Positions 8,525-18,626 are shown, numbered from the stretch's first letter. The stretch is 64,000 nt of DNA from Inquilinus limosus DSM 16000 (GCF_000423185.1 NZ_AUHM01000002.1:62001-126000); one strand, 5' to 3'. A program made the numbers and translations. Notes: generated by a model from the letters alone, not told the origin.

Positions 8525-8813
8525 CAGATCCTCTGCGTTGTCTCTGACCGCAGCGGCGGGCGCATTCTCCCCTCCGCGCGAGTCCTGCCCTAGCAAGGTG
8601 GCAAGATGACAGCGCTGTTGCACTGCACCTCGATTGTGGACATCCGACAGAACATTATCGGATCGGAGTCGGAACCTTTTCCCTTCCCGATTGTCTGTGC
8701 AGATCGAGTGCCCGTTGTCCCGGATGCTCCAGAAGAGCAGCACGGCAATGCTGCGCCGCAGCACCGCCGCTGATGTCAGACAAACCCCTAGCTGCGGAGG
8801 GAGTTCCATCTTA

Positions 8814-9884
8814 ATGCGAATCGCGCAGGTCGCCCCGCTGTTCGAAGCGGTTCCGCCGAAGCTCTACGGCGGCACCGAACGCGTCGTGTCCTTCCTGACG
8901 GAAGAGCTCGTCGCCCTCGGTCACGACGTCACGCTGTTCGCCAGCGGCGATTCGGTGACCTCCGCCCGTCTCGAGGCCTCCTGGCCGCGCGCCATGCGGC
9001 TCGACGCCTCGGTGCGCGACTGGATCGCGCCGCACATGCACATGCTGGAGCAGGTCTATCGGCGGTCGGACGAGTTCGACGTCGTCCACTGCCATTTCGA
9101 CTATTTCCCGTTCTCGCTGTTCAGCCGCGGCGACACCCCGTTCGTGACGACGCTCCATGGCCGGCTCGACCTGCCGGAGCTCCACCCGATCTACGAAACG
9201 TTCCAGCACGTCCCGATCGTGTCGATCTCGGACGCCCAGCGCCGGCCGATGCCGAAGGCCGGCTGGATCGCCACGGTCCATCACGGCCTGCCGGCGCAGT
9301 TGCTGTCGCCGGTGCCGGCCGAGCGCGGCTATCTCGCCTTCCTCGGCCGCATCGCGCCGGAGAAGCGGGTCGACCGGGCGATCGAGATCGCGGCGAGGAG
9401 CGGCCTGCCGCTGAAGATCGCGGCCAAGGTCGACAAGGCCGACCAGGAGTATTTCGACGCCGAGATCAAGCCGCTGCTGGCCAGGAGCCCCCATGTCGAC
9501 TTCATCGGCGAGATCGACGATTCGCAGAAGTCGGGCTTCCTGAGCGGCGCCATCGGCCTCCTGGTGCCGATCGACTGGCCGGAGCCGTTCGGGCTGGTGA
9601 TGATCGAGGCGATGGCCTGCGGCACGCCGGTCGTGGCCTACAACCGCGGCTCCGTCCCCGAGGTCGTCGACGAGGGCGTCACCGGCTTCATCGTCGAGGA
9701 CGAGATCGGCGCGGTGGCGGCGGTGCAGCGCCTGCCGGAGCTGTCGAACGCCCGCATCCGCGAGGTCTTCGACCAGCGCTTCACCGCGCGCCGCATGGCC
9801 CAGGACTATCTCGCGATCTACGAGGGGCTGCTGCAGCCCGCCGCGGCGCCCCACCCGGCCGTGCTGCGCGCCGTCGCGAACTGA
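8814..9884 (+). CDS. Glycosyltransferase family 4 protein
   Basis: The 356-residue product is a GT-B fold retaining glycosyltransferase. The N-terminal acceptor domain opens with MRIAQVAPLFEAVPPKLYGGTERVV and contains HCHFDYFPF; the C-terminal nucleotide-sugar domain has FLGRIAPEKRVDRAIEIA and the E-x7-E motif in EPFGLVMIEAMACGTPVVAYNRGSVPEVV. Family 4 enzymes build glycans or glycolipids in the cytoplasm. The ATG at 8814 follows a GGAGGGAG site by about 12 bases and is where homology starts. The 289 bases between this gene and the ABC exporter hold both promoters; apart from TCCGA/TCGGA arms near 8643-8662, I see no clear operator there. Confidence 0.9.
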   Translation: MRIAQVAPLFEAVPPKLYGGTERVVSFLTEELVALGHDVTLFASGDSVTSARLEASWPRAMRLDASVRDWIAPHMHMLEQVYRRSDEFDVVHCHFDYFPFSLFSRGDTPFVTTLHGRLDLPELHPIYETFQHVPIVSISDAQRRPMPKAGWIATVHHGLPAQLLSPVPAERGYLAFLGRIAPEKRVDRAIEIAARSGLPLKIAAKVDKADQEYFDAEIKPLLARSPHVDFIGEIDDSQKSGFLSGAIGLLVPIDWPEPFGLVMIEAMACGTPVVAYNRGSVPEVVDEGVTGFIVEDEIGAVAAVQRLPELSNARIREVFDQRFTARRMAQDYLAIYEGLLQPAAAPHPAVLRAVAN

Positions 9885-9909
9885 CGGGCGACGCCCGGCC
9901 GGCCCGCCC

Positions 9910-10995
9910 TCACCCCGGCGGGCGGGTCGAGCCGCGGATCACCAGCTCCGTCGGCAGCAGGTGCCGCCCGGCCGGCGGCGCGGCGCCGTCGGCCACGGCG
10001 TCGAGCAGCAGCCGCGCGGCGGTGGCGCCCTTGTCGAACAGCGGCTGGCGGATCGTGGTCAGCGCCGGCCGCACCAGCGCCGCGCGCGGAATGTCGTCGA
10101 AGCCGGCGACCGAGACATCCTCCGGCACCCTCAGGCCCAGTGAGCGCGCCGCCTCGATCGCGCCGATCGCCAGCCGATCGCTCATCGCCAGGATCACGGT
10201 CGGCCGCGGGTCCCGCCGCAGCAGCGTGAGCGCGGCGTCGCGGCCATGCGTCTCGCTGGAGGCCGGCCGCTCCTCGACCGGCACCGAGGCCGGGTCGATG
10301 CCGGCGGCGGCGATCGCCTCGATATAGCCGTCCAGCCGGTCGGCGCTGGTGCGGAAGGTCATCTTCGCCCGGCGGGCGGCGTCGAGCGGCCCGACATAGC
10401 CGTCGACCGCGGATTCCAGCGAGATGATCGCGAAGCGGCGATGGCCGAGGCCCAGCACGTGCTGCGCCATCCGCAGGGCGGCGCCGCGGTCGTCGATGCC
10501 GACGAAGGGCACGCCGCCCGGCACCTGGTTGTCGATCGCGACCACCGGCAGGCCGCGCCGCAGCAGCGGCGTCCAGGCCTCCGCCCCGTTCAGGAAGCCG
10601 TAGACCAGGAAGCCGTCGACCGCGGCCCGGTAGATCGCGCTGCGGCTGGCCGGGCTCTTCACCGCCGGCAGGATCAGGAGGCCCGAGCGGGCCTTCTCGC
10701 AGGCGCTGGCGACGCCGCGCAGCATGCCGACCGCCGCCGGGTCGTCGAAGGCGAAGGGCAGGGTCTCGTGGAACAAGAGGCCGATCGCCTCCGCCCGGCC
10801 GGTGCGCAGCATCCGCGCCGCCGGGTTGGGGCCGTGCACCCCCATCGCCCGGGCGGTCGCCATGATCCGCTCGCGCAGCTCGGCCGACAGCTGGTCCGGC
10901 CGGTTGAAGGCGTTCGAGACGGTGGTGCGCGAAACGCCGACCGCCGCCGCGATGTCCAGCAGCGTGCCCCGCCGCTTCTCCGATCCGTCGCTCAT
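9910..10995 (-). CDS. LacI-family transcriptional regulator of the adjacent sugar locus
   Basis: A 361-residue LacI/GalR repressor: N-terminal helix-turn-helix TLLDIAAAVGVSRTTVSNAFNRP with hinge GPNPAARMLRTGRA, then a periplasmic-binding-like sugar domain (IGLLFHETLP through AGFDDIPRAALVRPALTTIRQP). It is divergent from the GH13-transporter genes, with 131 bases between starts that hold two perfect palindromes (11018-11033 and 11054-11067). By family knowledge it should repress the sugar genes until an alpha-glucoside or its breakdown product binds; this and autoregulation are inferred from position. Confidence 0.93.
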   Translation of the reverse strand: MSDGSEKRRGTLLDIAAAVGVSRTTVSNAFNRPDQLSAELRERIMATARAMGVHGPNPAARMLRTGRAEAIGLLFHETLPFAFDDPAAVGMLRGVASACEKARSGLLILPAVKSPASRSAIYRAAVDGFLVYGFLNGAEAWTPLLRRGLPVVAIDNQVPGGVPFVGIDDRGAALRMAQHVLGLGHRRFAIISLESAVDGYVGPLDAARRAKMTFRTSADRLDGYIEAIAAAGIDPASVPVEERPASSETHGRDAALTLLRRDPRPTVILAMSDRLAIGAIEAARSLGLRVPEDVSVAGFDDIPRAALVRPALTTIRQPLFDKGATAARLLLDAVADGAAPPAGRHLLPTELVIRGSTRPPG

Positions 10996-11017
10996 GGACG
11001 CAGACTAGCGGACTCCC

Positions 11018-11033
11018 TCTTGATCGATCAAGA
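11018..11033. promoter_or_regulatory. Candidate LacI-family operator, 16-bp perfect palindrome
   Basis: TCTTGATCGATCAAGA is a perfect 16-bp palindrome with the central CG typical of LacI/GalR operators. It lies 22 bases upstream of the lacI-type start codon and 93 bases before the alpha-glucosidase start, a position where a repressor could block both directions. Assignment to this repressor is inference. Confidence 0.7.
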
Positions 11034-11053
11034 AAGCCTCGCTACCGTACCAA

Positions 11054-11067
11054 CTGAATGCATTCAG
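11054..11067. promoter_or_regulatory. Second palindromic operator candidate, 14 bp
   Basis: CTGAATGCATTCAG is a perfect 14-bp palindrome, 36 bases centre-to-centre from the 11018 site. Its half-site differs, with a GC centre, so it may be a weaker LacI-type site or bind another regulator. Confidence 0.45.
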
Positions 11068-11126
11068 ACGATCGCGCGGCTGGCGAATCGCGGCTCGGGA
11101 TGCAGGGGGACATGCGGAGGGGACGA

Positions 11127-12767
11127 ATGCGCGAATGGTGGCGCGGCGCGGTGATGTACCAGATCTATCCGCGCAGCTTCCTGGACACCAATGGCGACGG
11201 CATCGGCGATCTGGCCGGCATCACCGCCAAGCTCGACTACATCGCCGATCTCGGCGTCGACGGGATCTGGATCTCGCCCTTCTTCAAGTCGCCGATGAAG
11301 GATTTCGGCTACGACGTGTCGGATTACCGCGACGTCGACCCGATGTTCGGCACGCTCCAGGATTTCGACCGGCTGGTCGAGAAGGCGCACGCCCTCGGCC
11401 TGAAGGTCATCATCGACCAAGTGATCAGCCACACCTCCGACCAGCACCCCTGGTTCGCCGAGAGCAGGAGCAGCCGCGACAACCCCAAGGCCGACTGGTT
11501 CATCTGGGCCAATCCGAAGCCGGACGGCAACCCGCCGAACAACTGGCTGTCGATCTTCGGCGGCTCGGCCTGGCAGTGGGACACCCGCCGGCGCCAGTAC
11601 TACATGCACAACTTCCTGGTGCAGCAGCCCGACCTGAACCTGCACAATCCCGAGGTGCAGGAGGCCGTGCTGTCGGTGCTGGAGTTCTGGCTGCAGCGCG
11701 GCGCCGACGGCTTCCGCCTGGACACCGCGAATTTCTACATGCACGACCGGCTGCTGCGCGACAATCCGGGCAAGCCGGCGGACCGGACCTTGTCCGGGGA
11801 CGAGCGGCTGGACAACCCCTATTACATGCAGTTCCACCAATACGACAAATCGCAGCCGGAGAACATGCTGTTCCTGCGCCGGATGCGCGCGCTGATGAAC
11901 CGCTATCCGGACAAGATGGCGGTGGCCGAGATCGGCGACGACGACCCGATCGGCCGGACCGCGGAATACGTCCAGGCCGACCTCCTGCACACCGCCTATA
12001 ATTTCAGCCTGCTGAACGACAATTTCAGCGCGGCCCACATCGCGGCGTCGCTGACCGCCTTCGAGCAGGCGACGACGGACGGCTGGCCGTCCTGGGCCTT
12101 CTCCAACCACGACGTCCGGCGCGTGCTGTCGCGCTGGGGCGGGCCCGAGGCCGACCCGCGGCTGGCGCGCCTGCTGATCGCACTCCTGACCTCGCTGCGC
12201 GGCACCGCCTTCCTGTATCAGGGCGAGGAGCTGGGTCTGCCCGAGGCGGAGGTGCCCTATGAGAGGCTGCAGGACCCCTACGGCATCACCTTCTGGCCGG
12301 AGTTCAAGGGCCGCGACGGCTGCCGCACCCCGATGCCCTGGGAGGCCGAGACGCCGCAGGCCGGCTTCTCCTCCGCCGAGCCCTGGCTGCCGATCCCGGA
12401 CGCGCATCGCCGCCTGGCCGTGAGCGCGCAGGCGCACGACCCCGACTCCACCCTGGCCTTCACCCGCCAGTTCCTGCGCTGGCGCCGCACCCGCCCGGCC
12501 TTCGCCACCGGGTCGCTGCGCTTCCTCGACACCGCCGACGGCGTGCTGGCCTTCGAGCGGAGGCTGGAGGACGAGCGCATCCTCTGCGTGTTCAACCTGA
12601 CCGGCGAGACCCGGATCTGGACAGCGCCGCCGGCCGAGATCGCGCCGACCGACGCGCCGGGGCTGGGCGCCAGGCTGGACAACGGCCGGGTGGCGCTGCC
12701 GCCCTATGCCGCCTTCTTCGGCGCCCTGGCGGCCGAGGCGGCGCAGCCGGAACGAAGCGCGGCCTGA
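11127..12767 (+). CDS. Alpha-glucosidase, GH13 family
   Basis: The 546-residue enzyme belongs to the oligo-1,6-glucosidase/alpha-glucosidase branch of GH13, which hydrolyses terminal alpha-glucosidic bonds of small sugars. Visible conserved regions are SFLDTNGDGIGDLAGI, GLKVIIDQVISHTSDQHPWF, FRLDTANFY (nucleophile D199), VAEIGDD (acid/base E268) and FSNHDVRR (D329), with a C-terminal beta domain. The DTNGDGIGD calcium-loop motif is typical. No signal peptide is present, so it acts in the cytoplasm on imported sugar. A GGAGGGG site four bases before the ATG supports this start. It is the first gene of the sugar operon. Confidence 0.95.
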   Translation: MREWWRGAVMYQIYPRSFLDTNGDGIGDLAGITAKLDYIADLGVDGIWISPFFKSPMKDFGYDVSDYRDVDPMFGTLQDFDRLVEKAHALGLKVIIDQVISHTSDQHPWFAESRSSRDNPKADWFIWANPKPDGNPPNNWLSIFGGSAWQWDTRRRQYYMHNFLVQQPDLNLHNPEVQEAVLSVLEFWLQRGADGFRLDTANFYMHDRLLRDNPGKPADRTLSGDERLDNPYYMQFHQYDKSQPENMLFLRRMRALMNRYPDKMAVAEIGDDDPIGRTAEYVQADLLHTAYNFSLLNDNFSAAHIAASLTAFEQATTDGWPSWAFSNHDVRRVLSRWGGPEADPRLARLLIALLTSLRGTAFLYQGEELGLPEAEVPYERLQDPYGITFWPEFKGRDGCRTPMPWEAETPQAGFSSAEPWLPIPDAHRRLAVSAQAHDPDSTLAFTRQFLRWRRTRPAFATGSLRFLDTADGVLAFERRLEDERILCVFNLTGETRIWTAPPAEIAPTDAPGLGARLDNGRVALPPYAAFFGALAAEAAQPERSAA

Positions 12768-12797
12768 CCGCGTTCGGTTCAAGAATAATTTCGTTTC

Positions 12798-12824
12798 GAC
12801 TCGCCAGGGCCGGCCTGGCGAGTC
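12798..12824. terminator. Strong intra-operon hairpin between glucosidase and binding-protein genes
   Basis: Perfect 11-bp arms GACTCGCCAGG and CCTGGCGAGTC around a GCCGG loop, without a following T tract. It lies inside the operon 69 bases before the binding-protein start, so a full terminator is unlikely; an RNA-stabilising or processing hairpin that raises binding-protein output, or a partial attenuator, is a better reading. Confidence 0.5.
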
Positions 12825-12892
12825 ACCCTTTGCCCCAAGACGAGCGCGGGGGACCGCCGGTCTTCCCGCTGCCACAAGCAGAAGGAGGAGAC

Positions 12893-14170
12893 ATGTCGAG
12901 GAGCGCCATCCTTCCCCTCGCCTTCGCCCTGGCCCTGGCCGGCGGCGCCGCCCAGGCGGCGGGGGTCAAGGTCACCATCTCCTGCGGCTCGGCCGGCGCC
13001 GAACAGCCTCAGTGCCAGCAGGGCGCCAAGGCCTGGGCGGAGAAGACCGGCAACACGGTCGAGGTCGTCGCCGCCCCGCAATCGACCTCCGACCAGCTCG
13101 CCCTCTATCAGCAGATCCTCAACGCCCAGTCCGGCGACATCGACGTCTTCCAGATCGACATCATCTGGCCCGCCATCATCGGCAGCCACTTCATCGATCT
13201 GAAGCCCTATGTCGACCAGGCCACGATCGACCAGCACTTCCCCAGCATCATCCAGGGGCTGACCCGCAACGGCCAGCTGCTGGCCATGCCCTGGTTCACC
13301 GATGCCGGCCTGCTGTACTACCGCCAGGACCTGCTGGACAAATACAAGCTCAAGGTGCCCGAGACCTGGGCCGAGCTGACCGAAGCCGCCAAGACCATTC
13401 AGGAGGGCGAGCGCCAGGCCGGCAACGACCGCTTCTTCGGCCTCGTCTTCCAGGGCCGCGCCTATGAGGGCCTGACCTGCAACGCGCTGGAATGGATCGT
13501 CGGCTTCGGCGGCGGCACCATCGTCGGCCAGGACGGCAAGATCACCGTCAACAATCCCCAGGCGGCCAAGGCGCTGGACACCGCGGCCTCCTGGATCGGC
13601 ACCATCGCCCCCGACGGCGTGCTGAACTACATGGAGGAGGACGCCCGCGGCGTGTTCCAGTCCGGCAACGCCGCCTTCATGCGCAACTGGCCCTACGCCT
13701 ATTCGCTGGTCAACTCCGCCGACAGCCCGGTCAAGGGCAAGATCGCCACCGCCCCGCTGCCGAAGGGCGACGGCGAGGGCGCCCGCCACGCGGCGACGCT
13801 CGGCGGCTGGAACCTGGCCGTGTCGAAATACTCGGCCCATCCGAAGGAGGCCGCCGACCTCGTCCTCTACCTGACCGGCAAGGAGGAGCAGAAGCGCCGC
13901 GCCATCGACGCCACCTTCCAGACCACGATCCCGGCGCTGTACGAGGACCCGGACGTGCTGAAGGCCCAGCCCTTCTTCGCCCAGCTGAAGGGCGCCTTCG
14001 AGAGCGCGGTCGCGCGCCCCTCGGCGATCACCGGAGAGCGCTACAACGAGGTCTCGACCCTGTTCTGGAACGCGGTCCACAACACCCTGTCGAAGCAGGG
14101 CGACGGCGCCGCCAACCTGGCGCAGCTGCAGAAGGACCTGAACCGGCTGAGCCGCGGCGGCCGCTGGTGA
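12893..14170 (+). CDS. Sugar ABC transporter substrate-binding protein (ThuE-like)
   Basis: The 425-residue periplasmic protein starts with a signal peptide (MSRSAILPLAFALALAGG, cleavage near AQAA) and continues as a family 1 solute-binding protein: SDQLALYQQILNAQSGDIDVFQIDIIWPAIIG, then MPWFTDAGLLYYRQDLL. The early segment ISCGSAGAEQPQC resembles my memory of rhizobial trehalose/maltose-binding ThuE proteins, so trehalose, maltose or sucrose are likely ligands. A textbook GAAGGAGGAGAC site precedes the ATG. It works with the two following permeases to deliver sugar to the cytoplasmic glucosidase. Confidence 0.92.
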   Translation: MSRSAILPLAFALALAGGAAQAAGVKVTISCGSAGAEQPQCQQGAKAWAEKTGNTVEVVAAPQSTSDQLALYQQILNAQSGDIDVFQIDIIWPAIIGSHFIDLKPYVDQATIDQHFPSIIQGLTRNGQLLAMPWFTDAGLLYYRQDLLDKYKLKVPETWAELTEAAKTIQEGERQAGNDRFFGLVFQGRAYEGLTCNALEWIVGFGGGTIVGQDGKITVNNPQAAKALDTAASWIGTIAPDGVLNYMEEDARGVFQSGNAAFMRNWPYAYSLVNSADSPVKGKIATAPLPKGDGEGARHAATLGGWNLAVSKYSAHPKEAADLVLYLTGKEEQKRRAIDATFQTTIPALYEDPDVLKAQPFFAQLKGAFESAVARPSAITGERYNEVSTLFWNAVHNTLSKQGDGAANLAQLQKDLNRLSRGGRW

Positions 14171-14236
14171 CGGCGCGGGCCGGCGGGTGCCGCCCGCCGG
14201 TCCCTCCCGCACGTCGATGAAACCGGGGAGGACCCC

Positions 14237-15343
14237 ATGACCGTCGCCACCTCGACCACCGTCCACGCCGCCCGTGCCGCGTCCAACGCCTCGGCGCTCA
14301 GCCGGCAGCGCATCCGCGCCGCCTGGATGTTCCTGGTCCCGATGCTGCTGGTGCTGGCGCTGGTCGCCGGCTGGCCGCTGGTGCGGACCGTCGCCCTCAG
14401 CTTCACCAACGCGACGCTGAAGGCCGACCGGCCGACCCATCTGGTCGGTTTCGACAACTACCTGTTCTACGGCCCGAACCGCGCCGACTGGGACGAGTCC
14501 CTGGGCGGCTACTACGTCTTCTACGACCCGACCGGCGCCAACCTGGTGTGGAAGCCGGAGGAGGGCCGGTTCTGGGACATCGACCAGAACAAGCCGGTGG
14601 ACTACGACGTCGACACCAGCGGCATCTTCTCCTGGCAGGGGCTGCTGGTCGACCCGGTGTGGTGGCGGTCGGTCTGGAACACGGTGCTGTTCACCGTGGT
14701 GTCGGTCTCGATCGAGACCATCCTCGGCCTCGTCATCGCGATGACGCTGAACGCCCATCTGCCGGGGCGCGGCCTGCTGCGGGCCGCGGTGCTGATCCCC
14801 TGGGCCATCCCCACCATCGTTTCGGCCAAGATGTGGGGCTGGATGCTGAACGACCAGTACGGCGTCATCAACGAGGTGCTGCTGTCGCTCGGCGTGATCT
14901 CCAGCCGCATCGCCTGGACCGCCGACCCCGCCCTCTCCATGGCCTCGGTGATCGCGGTCGACGTGTGGAAGACCACGCCTTTCATGACCCTGCTGATCCT
15001 GGCCGCGCTGCAGATGCTGCCAAGCGAGGTGTACGAGGCGGCGAAGGTCGACGGCGTCAAGCCGTGGCGGGTCTTCACCCGCATCACCCTGCCGCTGATC
15101 TGGCCGGCGCTGATGGTGGCGATCCTGTTCCGGGCGCTGGATTCGCTGCGCGTCTTCGACCTGATCTACGTGCTGACCTCCAACAGCATCAACACCATGA
15201 GCATGTCGGTCTTCGCCCGCCAGCAGAGCATCGATTTCGGCAATGTCGGCTTCGGCTCCGCCGCCTCGACCCTGCTGTTCGTCATCATCGCCGTGATCGC
15301 CGCCCTGTGGATGGTGGCGGGCCGCGTGCGCTTCGACAAGTAG
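14237..15343 (+). CDS. Sugar ABC transporter permease (MalF/ThuF type)
   Basis: The 368-residue inner-membrane protein has six main membrane segments and the MalF-type EAA loop EAAKVDGVKPWRVFTRITLPLIWP (residues about 272-295), which docks the ATPase. Between helix 1 (about 31-52) and helix 2 (about 140-160) is an unusually long hydrophilic insert of about 80 residues (ADRPTHLVGFDNYLFYG onward), probably periplasmic, longer than in many CUT1 permeases. It is followed by the partner permease after nine bases. No ATPase gene follows, so a shared MsmK/UgpC-type ATPase from elsewhere must energise the transporter (inference). Confidence 0.92.
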   Translation: MTVATSTTVHAARAASNASALSRQRIRAAWMFLVPMLLVLALVAGWPLVRTVALSFTNATLKADRPTHLVGFDNYLFYGPNRADWDESLGGYYVFYDPTGANLVWKPEEGRFWDIDQNKPVDYDVDTSGIFSWQGLLVDPVWWRSVWNTVLFTVVSVSIETILGLVIAMTLNAHLPGRGLLRAAVLIPWAIPTIVSAKMWGWMLNDQYGVINEVLLSLGVISSRIAWTADPALSMASVIAVDVWKTTPFMTLLILAALQMLPSEVYEAAKVDGVKPWRVFTRITLPLIWPALMVAILFRALDSLRVFDLIYVLTSNSINTMSMSVFARQQSIDFGNVGFGSAASTLLFVIIAVIAALWMVAGRVRFDK

Positions 15344-15352
15344 GAGGCGACG

Positions 15353-16192
<840 letters not shown>

Positions 16193-16210
16193 GAGGACCG
16201 GACAGAAAAG

Positions 16211-16238
16211 CCCCGGCGCCCAGGAGGCGGCGCCGGGG
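16211..16238. terminator. GC-rich hairpin after the sugar operon
   Basis: Perfect 10-bp arms CCCCGGCGCC and GGCGCCGGGG with an 8-base loop, 18 bases after the last permease stop. There is no T run, so intrinsic termination is uncertain, but the position at the operon end and before a convergent gene fits a terminator. Confidence 0.55.
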
Positions 16239-16343
16239 GTGCGATACGCAAGTCGGTTTGGAAGCTAGGATCCTAAGCTTCGCTCTTGCCTCATAAAAGG
16301 ATAATCGTCCTCAACTCCGAGACGATCCGGCGCGGGACGCCGG

Positions 16344-17834
16344 TCATTCCACCAGAGCTTCCTTGGCATGGGCCGCGGCGCCGCCGCGCAGCGGCCGTTC
16401 CTCCATCAGCAGCAGCCAGAGGAAGCCGAGGGCGAGGCCTATCGCGGCCGCCAGGAACAGCCAGTGGAAGGCCCCGACCAGCCCGTCGCGCATCGCCGGG
16501 GTCAGCGCGCCGAGATTTTCCGGCGACCGGCCGCCGCCGCCGATGGCACCGAGCACGATGGCGCCGAAGCCGGCGACGACGATGGCGCTGCCGAGCGAGC
16601 GGAAGAAGTTCATGCAGCCCGTCGCGGTGCCGAGCTGGTGCATCGCCACCGCGTTCTGGATCGAGATGGTGGTGACCGGCAGCACCGTGCCGAGGCCGAG
16701 GCCGACGACGCCGAGCAGCACCTCGACCAGCCACAACGGCAGGCCGGACGGGTCCAAAGCGAGCCCCACCAGCGCCGCCGCGGCGAGGACCAGCCCGATC
16801 AGCGGCGTGCGCTTGTAGTGGCGGATCTTCGCCATGAAGCGGCCGGCGATGTTGGCGCCGGTCACGGTGCCCGCCATCAGCGGCATCAGCGCCAGGCCAG
16901 AGTTGCTGGCCGAGAGGCCGACCACGCCCTCGAGATAGACCGGGACGTAGATCGACAGACCGATGAAGGTGCCCATGACGCAGAAGGCGGCGGCGGTGCC
17001 GGTGCCGACCACCGGGTTGACCATCACCGCGAGCGGGATCAGCGGCTCGGCCGCGGTCAGGAGCCGGATCGCGAACAGCACCCAGAGGACCACCGAGACG
17101 CCGAACAGCCCCAGCACCTCGGCCGAACCCCAGGGATAGCGGACGCCGCCCCAGGTCAGCGCCAGCATCGCCGCCACGGTGGCGCCGACCATCAGCACCG
17201 CGCCGAGCACGTCGAGCCTATGCCGGCGCTCGTGCCGCGGCAGGCGGCGCAGCGCATCCCAGACCATCCAGAAGGCGCCGAGGCCGAGCGGCAGGTTGAT
17301 CCAGAAGATCATCGACCAGTGCAGGTGGTCTGCGAAGATGCCGCCCAGCACCGGCCCGACGACGCTGGAGGTGACGAAGACGCTGGCGATGTAGCCCTGG
17401 TAGCGCCCGCGCTCCTTCGGCGAGACCACGTCGGCGATGATGGTCTGGGCCAGCGAGATCAGCCCGCCGCCGCCCAGGCCCTGCAGCGCCCGGGCCAGGA
17501 TCAGCGCCAGCATGGTCGGGGCCAGCGCGCAGGCGACCGAGCCGATGATGAAGACGCTGATGCTGACCAGCAGCGTGACCCGCCGGCCGTGGATGTCGCT
17601 GAACTTGCCGTAGAGCGGGGTCACCGCGGTGGCGGCCAGGAGATAGGCGCTGACCACCCAGGACAGGTGCTCGACGTCGCCGAGATCCTGCCCGATGGTC
17701 GGCAGCGCCGTCGCCACGATGGTCTGGTCGAGCGCCGCCAGCAGCATCGCCAGCATGATCCCGACGATGATCGAACGGACGGCGGCATGGTCGAGCGGCG
17801 CCGGCGCGGCGGCCGCCTGACTGGGTACGGACAT
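16344..17834 (-). CDS. MFS drug exporter, DHA2 (EmrB-like) family
   Basis: The 496-residue protein has about 14 membrane helices and the DHA2 marks LAALDQTIVATALPTIGQDLG in helix 1, YGKFSDIHGRR (motif A) and GLGGGGLISLAQTIIADVVSPKERGRYQGYIASVF with the motif C-like SSVVGPVLGG. Members export drugs and other amphiphiles by proton antiport in the inner membrane. No MFP (EmrA-like) partner or regulator gene lies beside it. It points toward the sugar operon and ends about 100 bases after it. Confidence 0.92.
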   Translation of the reverse strand: MSVPSQAAAAPAPLDHAAVRSIIVGIMLAMLLAALDQTIVATALPTIGQDLGDVEHLSWVVSAYLLAATAVTPLYGKFSDIHGRRVTLLVSISVFIIGSVACALAPTMLALILARALQGLGGGGLISLAQTIIADVVSPKERGRYQGYIASVFVTSSVVGPVLGGIFADHLHWSMIFWINLPLGLGAFWMVWDALRRLPRHERRHRLDVLGAVLMVGATVAAMLALTWGGVRYPWGSAEVLGLFGVSVVLWVLFAIRLLTAAEPLIPLAVMVNPVVGTGTAAAFCVMGTFIGLSIYVPVYLEGVVGLSASNSGLALMPLMAGTVTGANIAGRFMAKIRHYKRTPLIGLVLAAAALVGLALDPSGLPLWLVEVLLGVVGLGLGTVLPVTTISIQNAVAMHQLGTATGCMNFFRSLGSAIVVAGFGAIVLGAIGGGGRSPENLGALTPAMRDGLVGAFHWLFLAAAIGLALGFLWLLLMEERPLRGGAAAHAKEALVE

Positions 17835-18023
17835 GGTGCGACGTTCCGAATGCGAGGATCGGCGGCGGCGAAGCGCCCCGCATCCTTAACCTTCGCCCGC
17901 GGGACTCGCCGGACAAGAGCGCTGTCGGCAGTGCTGCCATCGTCGCCCGGCATGGGCGGGCCGCGGCATTCCATCCCGGCGATCCCCGTTCCCCGGACGC
18001 CGCACTTGGTCTAGGGTGCGGCC

Positions 18024-18623
18024 ATGATCGACCAGACCGAGACCCGGGCCGAGGCGGCGGCCGAGACCAGGGCCGACAAGACGCCGTTCCTGCGCCTGGC
18101 GCTCGAGGCCGGGCCGCTGCTGCTGTTCTTCATCGCCAACCAGACGGCCGGCATCATGCCTGCGACGGCCGTGTTCATGGTCGCGACCGTGGTGGCGGTG
18201 GTGCTGTCGATCCGGCTGGAGCGGCGCTGGCCGATCATGCCGATGGTCGGCTGCGTCTTCGTGCTGATCTTCGGCGGGCTGACGCTGTGGTTGGCGGACG
18301 ACCTGTTCATCAAGCTGAAGCCGACGGTGGTGAACCTGCTGTTCGCGGCGATCCTGTTCACCGGCCTCGCCACCGGCCGCAACTTCCTGAAGCTGATGAT
18401 GGGCACGGTGTTCGAGCTGACCGACGAGGGCTGGCGCATCCTGACCTGGCGCTGGGCGGTGTTCTTCGTCGTGCTGGCGGTGATCAACGAGATCGTCTGG
18501 CGCAGCTTCTCGACCGAGTTCTGGGCCGGCTTCAAGCTGTTCGGCATCCTGCCGCTGACGCTGGCTTTCGCCATGGCGCAGATGCCGGTGCTGCTGCGGC
18601 ACCAGGTCAAGCCGGTGGATTGA
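18024..18623 (+). CDS. yciB: YciB-family inner membrane protein
   Basis: The 199-residue protein matches the YciB (intracellular septation protein A) family: LALEAGPLLLFFIANQ, a Lys/Pro-containing FIKLKPTVVNLLFAAILFTGL segment, LTDEGWRILTWRWAVFF, and NEIVWRSFSTEFW followed by a final helix. Five hydrophobic segments are apparent. The family affects cell envelope and septation; its exact biochemical role is not settled. A 4-base gap to the nucleotidase gene suggests one transcription unit. The N-terminus is about 20 residues longer than E. coli YciB. Confidence 0.93.
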   Translation: MIDQTETRAEAAAETRADKTPFLRLALEAGPLLLFFIANQTAGIMPATAVFMVATVVAVVLSIRLERRWPIMPMVGCVFVLIFGGLTLWLADDLFIKLKPTVVNLLFAAILFTGLATGRNFLKLMMGTVFELTDEGWRILTWRWAVFFVVLAVINEIVWRSFSTEFWAGFKLFGILPLTLAFAMAQMPVLLRHQVKPVD

Positions 18624-18626
18624 GCC

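Noticed and set aside
12798-12824. Operon terminator after the glucosidase gene
   Set aside because: The hairpin lacks a T tract and the downstream binding protein and permeases clearly belong to the same function, so full termination is unlikely.
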